Assembly: GCA_002336975.1 (NCBI GenBank)
Contig: DDFA01000054.1
Location: 810 to 6,244 of the forward strand
DNA from: Phyllobacteriaceae bacterium UBA1940
GTDB taxonomy: Bacteria > Pseudomonadota > Alphaproteobacteria > Rhizobiales > Rhizobiaceae
Direction: 5' to 3'
DNA: 5,435 nt
Shown here: positions 4,651 through 5,435 of the stretch, in pieces
How positions within the stretch are numbered: the first letter of the stretch is position 1
How the letters are laid out: every line of letters begins with the position of its first letter
Translations under genes and position numbers: made by a program
Notes under the pieces: generated by a model
Databases searched by the model: none
Seen by the model: only the letters and a program-made list of their open reading frames with translations
What the model was told of the DNA's origin: nothing

Positions 4651-5239
4651 CCAGCGCCAGGATGCTCTTTTCCACTGGCCCGTGCTCGCGGTGCTCGCGT
4701 TTGTCGAAGGCCGCCTGTTCGGCGTTCTGGGCGTCGATCAGCGCGTCGATCTCGCGGCCGAGCGCGGCCGTCGATTTCCGGCAACCGGGTTTGTCGGCGA
4801 CCTTAAAACCGCGGATCTTTCGGGCCACGGCGTTCGCCATCTTCCTGGCGATGCGGCCATGCTCCCGCTCATGGGCGACATTGGTCGCCTGAAACGCCCG
4901 CCACCGTTTGGCCAGCACCCCCGACAGCGGCTTTTCCGGCTGCGGATAGACATAGGTGATGGCGACGGAATAGCCGCCGTTCCTGGTCGAGCAATATCCG
5001 TTTGAATAGTAGATGTCGCCGAGAAACCTGGTCTTGAACTGCGTCTGGGCGATCGCCTTGGTCAGGAAGCCGTGCCTGGGGCCCTTGCGGTTCATGTCCA
5101 ACAACAGTTCCATGCCTGTCTTGCCGTTGACCTTGTAGTATCTCGTCGTCTCGGTGATGCGCGCCTGGGCGTTGGCCTGGGTCGCAGCCGAAAACCCCGA
5201 TACGATGAATGCGGCCGCAAGCAACCGGATCGATCTCAC
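4640..5239 (-). CDS. Secreted DUF922-family putative zinc protease
   Basis: This encodes 199 residues from the GTG at 5239-5237. Residues 1 to about 26 form a signal peptide (RSIRLLAAAFIVSGFSAA, ending near ANAQA), so the product is exported. The mature part matches DUF922, a family annotated as secreted Zn-dependent protease: TTRYYKVNGKTGMEL (31-45), GPRHGFLTKAIAQTQFKT (53-70), YSVAITYVYPQP (90-101) and VAHEREHGRI (121-130). HEREH at 123-127 is an HExxH metal-site motif. Two cysteines (83 and 153) could form a disulfide. Protease activity is a family label, not shown here. The GTG start is chosen because AGGAGGAGG lies just upstream and places the signal peptide at the very N-terminus; the ATG at 5302 would add 21 residues in front of it and lies in the upstream gene's terminator. 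It is transcribed in the same direction as ETF-QO, 109 bases after that gene's stop codon. Confidence 0.88.
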   Translation of the reverse strand: MRSIRLLAAAFIVSGFSAATQANAQARITETTRYYKVNGKTGMELLLDMNRKGPRHGFLTKAIAQTQFKTRFLGDIYYSNGYCSTRNGGYSVAITYVYPQPEKPLSGVLAKRWRAFQATNVAHEREHGRIARKMANAVARKIRGFKVADKPGCRKSTAALGREIDALIDAQNAEQAAFDKREHREHGPVEKSILALVRK

Positions 5240-5243
5240 AACG

Positions 5244-5252
5244 CCTCCTCCT
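5244..5252 (-). promoter_or_regulatory. Very strong ribosome binding site fixing a GTG start
   Basis: On the - strand AGGAGGAGG is followed by CGTT and then GTG (5239-5237). The first AGGAGG (5252-5247) has ideal 7-base spacing. This decides the DUF922 start against the upstream ATG at 5302. Confidence 0.85.
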
Positions 5253-5291
5253 GAATGCGCCGCCGGCGAGATCGCGGGCGCATCGGAACGG

Positions 5292-5316
5292 AAAAAGAGC
5301 ATGGCTTTGCGCCACG
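5292..5316 (-). terminator. Probable intrinsic terminator of the ETF-QO gene
   Basis: On the - strand CGTGGC (5316-5311) pairs with GCCATG (5305-5300), including one G-T pair, over the loop GCAAA, followed by CTCTTTTT (5299-5292). It lies about 35 bases after the ETF-QO stop and well before the DUF922 ribosome binding site, so DUF922 probably has its own promoter or depends on read-through. Longer arms (GCATG at 5299-5303, CATGC at 5331-5335) could form an alternative stem. Confidence 0.5.
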
Positions 5317-5348
5317 CACAATGGCCGCGGCATGCACCGCAACGACAA

Positions 5349-5435
5349 TTACATGCCGGAGTAGACCGGACCCTCGCCGCCTTGCGGCGTCACCCAGTTG
5401 ATGTTCTGGTTCGGGTCCTTGATGTCGCAGGTCTT
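5349..5435 (-). CDS. Electron-transfer flavoprotein-ubiquinone oxidoreductase, C-terminal end; 5' partial
   Basis: Only the last 28 codons are present, reading KTCDIKDPNQNINWV then TPQGGEGPVYSGM and TAA at 5351-5349. This is the well-conserved C-terminus of ETF-QO; the Cys in KTCD belongs to the CxxCKTC part of the [4Fe-4S] cluster site, whose other cysteines lie beyond the window. The enzyme takes electrons from reduced ETF, loaded by acyl-CoA and other dehydrogenases, and passes them to ubiquinone at the cytoplasmic membrane. A symbiotic FixC-type paralogue is less likely given this ending. Identification rests on a short but distinctive tail. Confidence 0.85.
   Translation of the reverse strand, partial: KTCDIKDPNQNINWVTPQGGEGPVYSGM

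Noticed and set aside
4044..4892. 282-residue + strand open frame across the EEP and DUF922 genes
   Set aside because: Low-complexity Ala/Arg composition in an alternative frame; both underlying genes have clear family motifs.
4869..5348. 159-residue - strand open frame overlapping DUF922
   Set aside because: Alternative-frame shadow; the DUF922 frame has the signal peptide, HExxH motif and ribosome binding site.

Overview
The window is high-GC, gene-dense chromosomal DNA. Gene content and protein style point to an alphaproteobacterium, most likely of the Hyphomicrobiales (Rhizobiales): a biotin-dependent acyl-CoA carboxylase end, a one-repeat Sel1-like small protein, DUF2147 and DUF922 secreted proteins, a membrane-anchored EEP-family protein and an electron-transfer flavoprotein-ubiquinone oxidoreductase (ETF-QO) end. 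This is judged by eye from protein resemblance; no search was run. I see no tRNA, rRNA, CRISPR array, insertion sequence or phage gene.

Layout from left to right. (1) Positions 1-140 hold the 3' end of a + strand carboxylase alpha subunit with its biotinyl-lysine motif, probably methylcrotonyl-CoA carboxylase. (2) It converges on a - strand Sel1-like small protein (271-537); the gap holds three hairpins, one with a T-rich tail in the - direction. (3) A 453-base spacer (538-990) separates that gene from the divergent DUF2147 gene. It holds an AT-rich island with a candidate - strand promoter, a perfect 14-bp palindrome framed by GGGC/GCCC, and a palindromic operator-like site of the form TTACG-N3-ACGT-N3-CGTAA. 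(4) The secreted DUF2147 protein (991-1332) is followed by two hairpins, the second a textbook intrinsic terminator. (5) Two short + strand ORFs (1567-1731 and 1748-1969) look like a pair of small membrane or exported proteins. (6) amn, AMP nucleosidase (2082-3581), is complete; a perfect TATAAT lies five bases before its ATG, so it may be translated from a leaderless mRNA. (7) A membrane-anchored EEP hydrolase (3625-4650) follows amn closely and is probably cotranscribed with it. (8) It overlaps tail-to-tail by 11 bp with a - strand secreted DUF922 putative metalloprotease (4640-5239, GTG start). (9) At the right edge, on the - strand, is the last 28 codons of ETF-QO, with its own terminator-like hairpin.

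Functional links. The two edge genes both serve acyl-CoA and branched-chain amino acid catabolism: isovaleryl-CoA dehydrogenase passes electrons through ETF to ETF-QO, and methylcrotonyl-CoA carboxylase acts on the product. Amn hydrolyses AMP in the cytoplasm to adenine and ribose 5-phosphate. The neighbouring EEP protein probably hydrolyses a phosphoester outside the membrane. Three to five of the encoded proteins are envelope or secreted. I see no clear multi-gene novel system. The best leads are the possibly leaderless amn, the two palindromic sites before DUF2147, and the pair of undescribed small ORFs.
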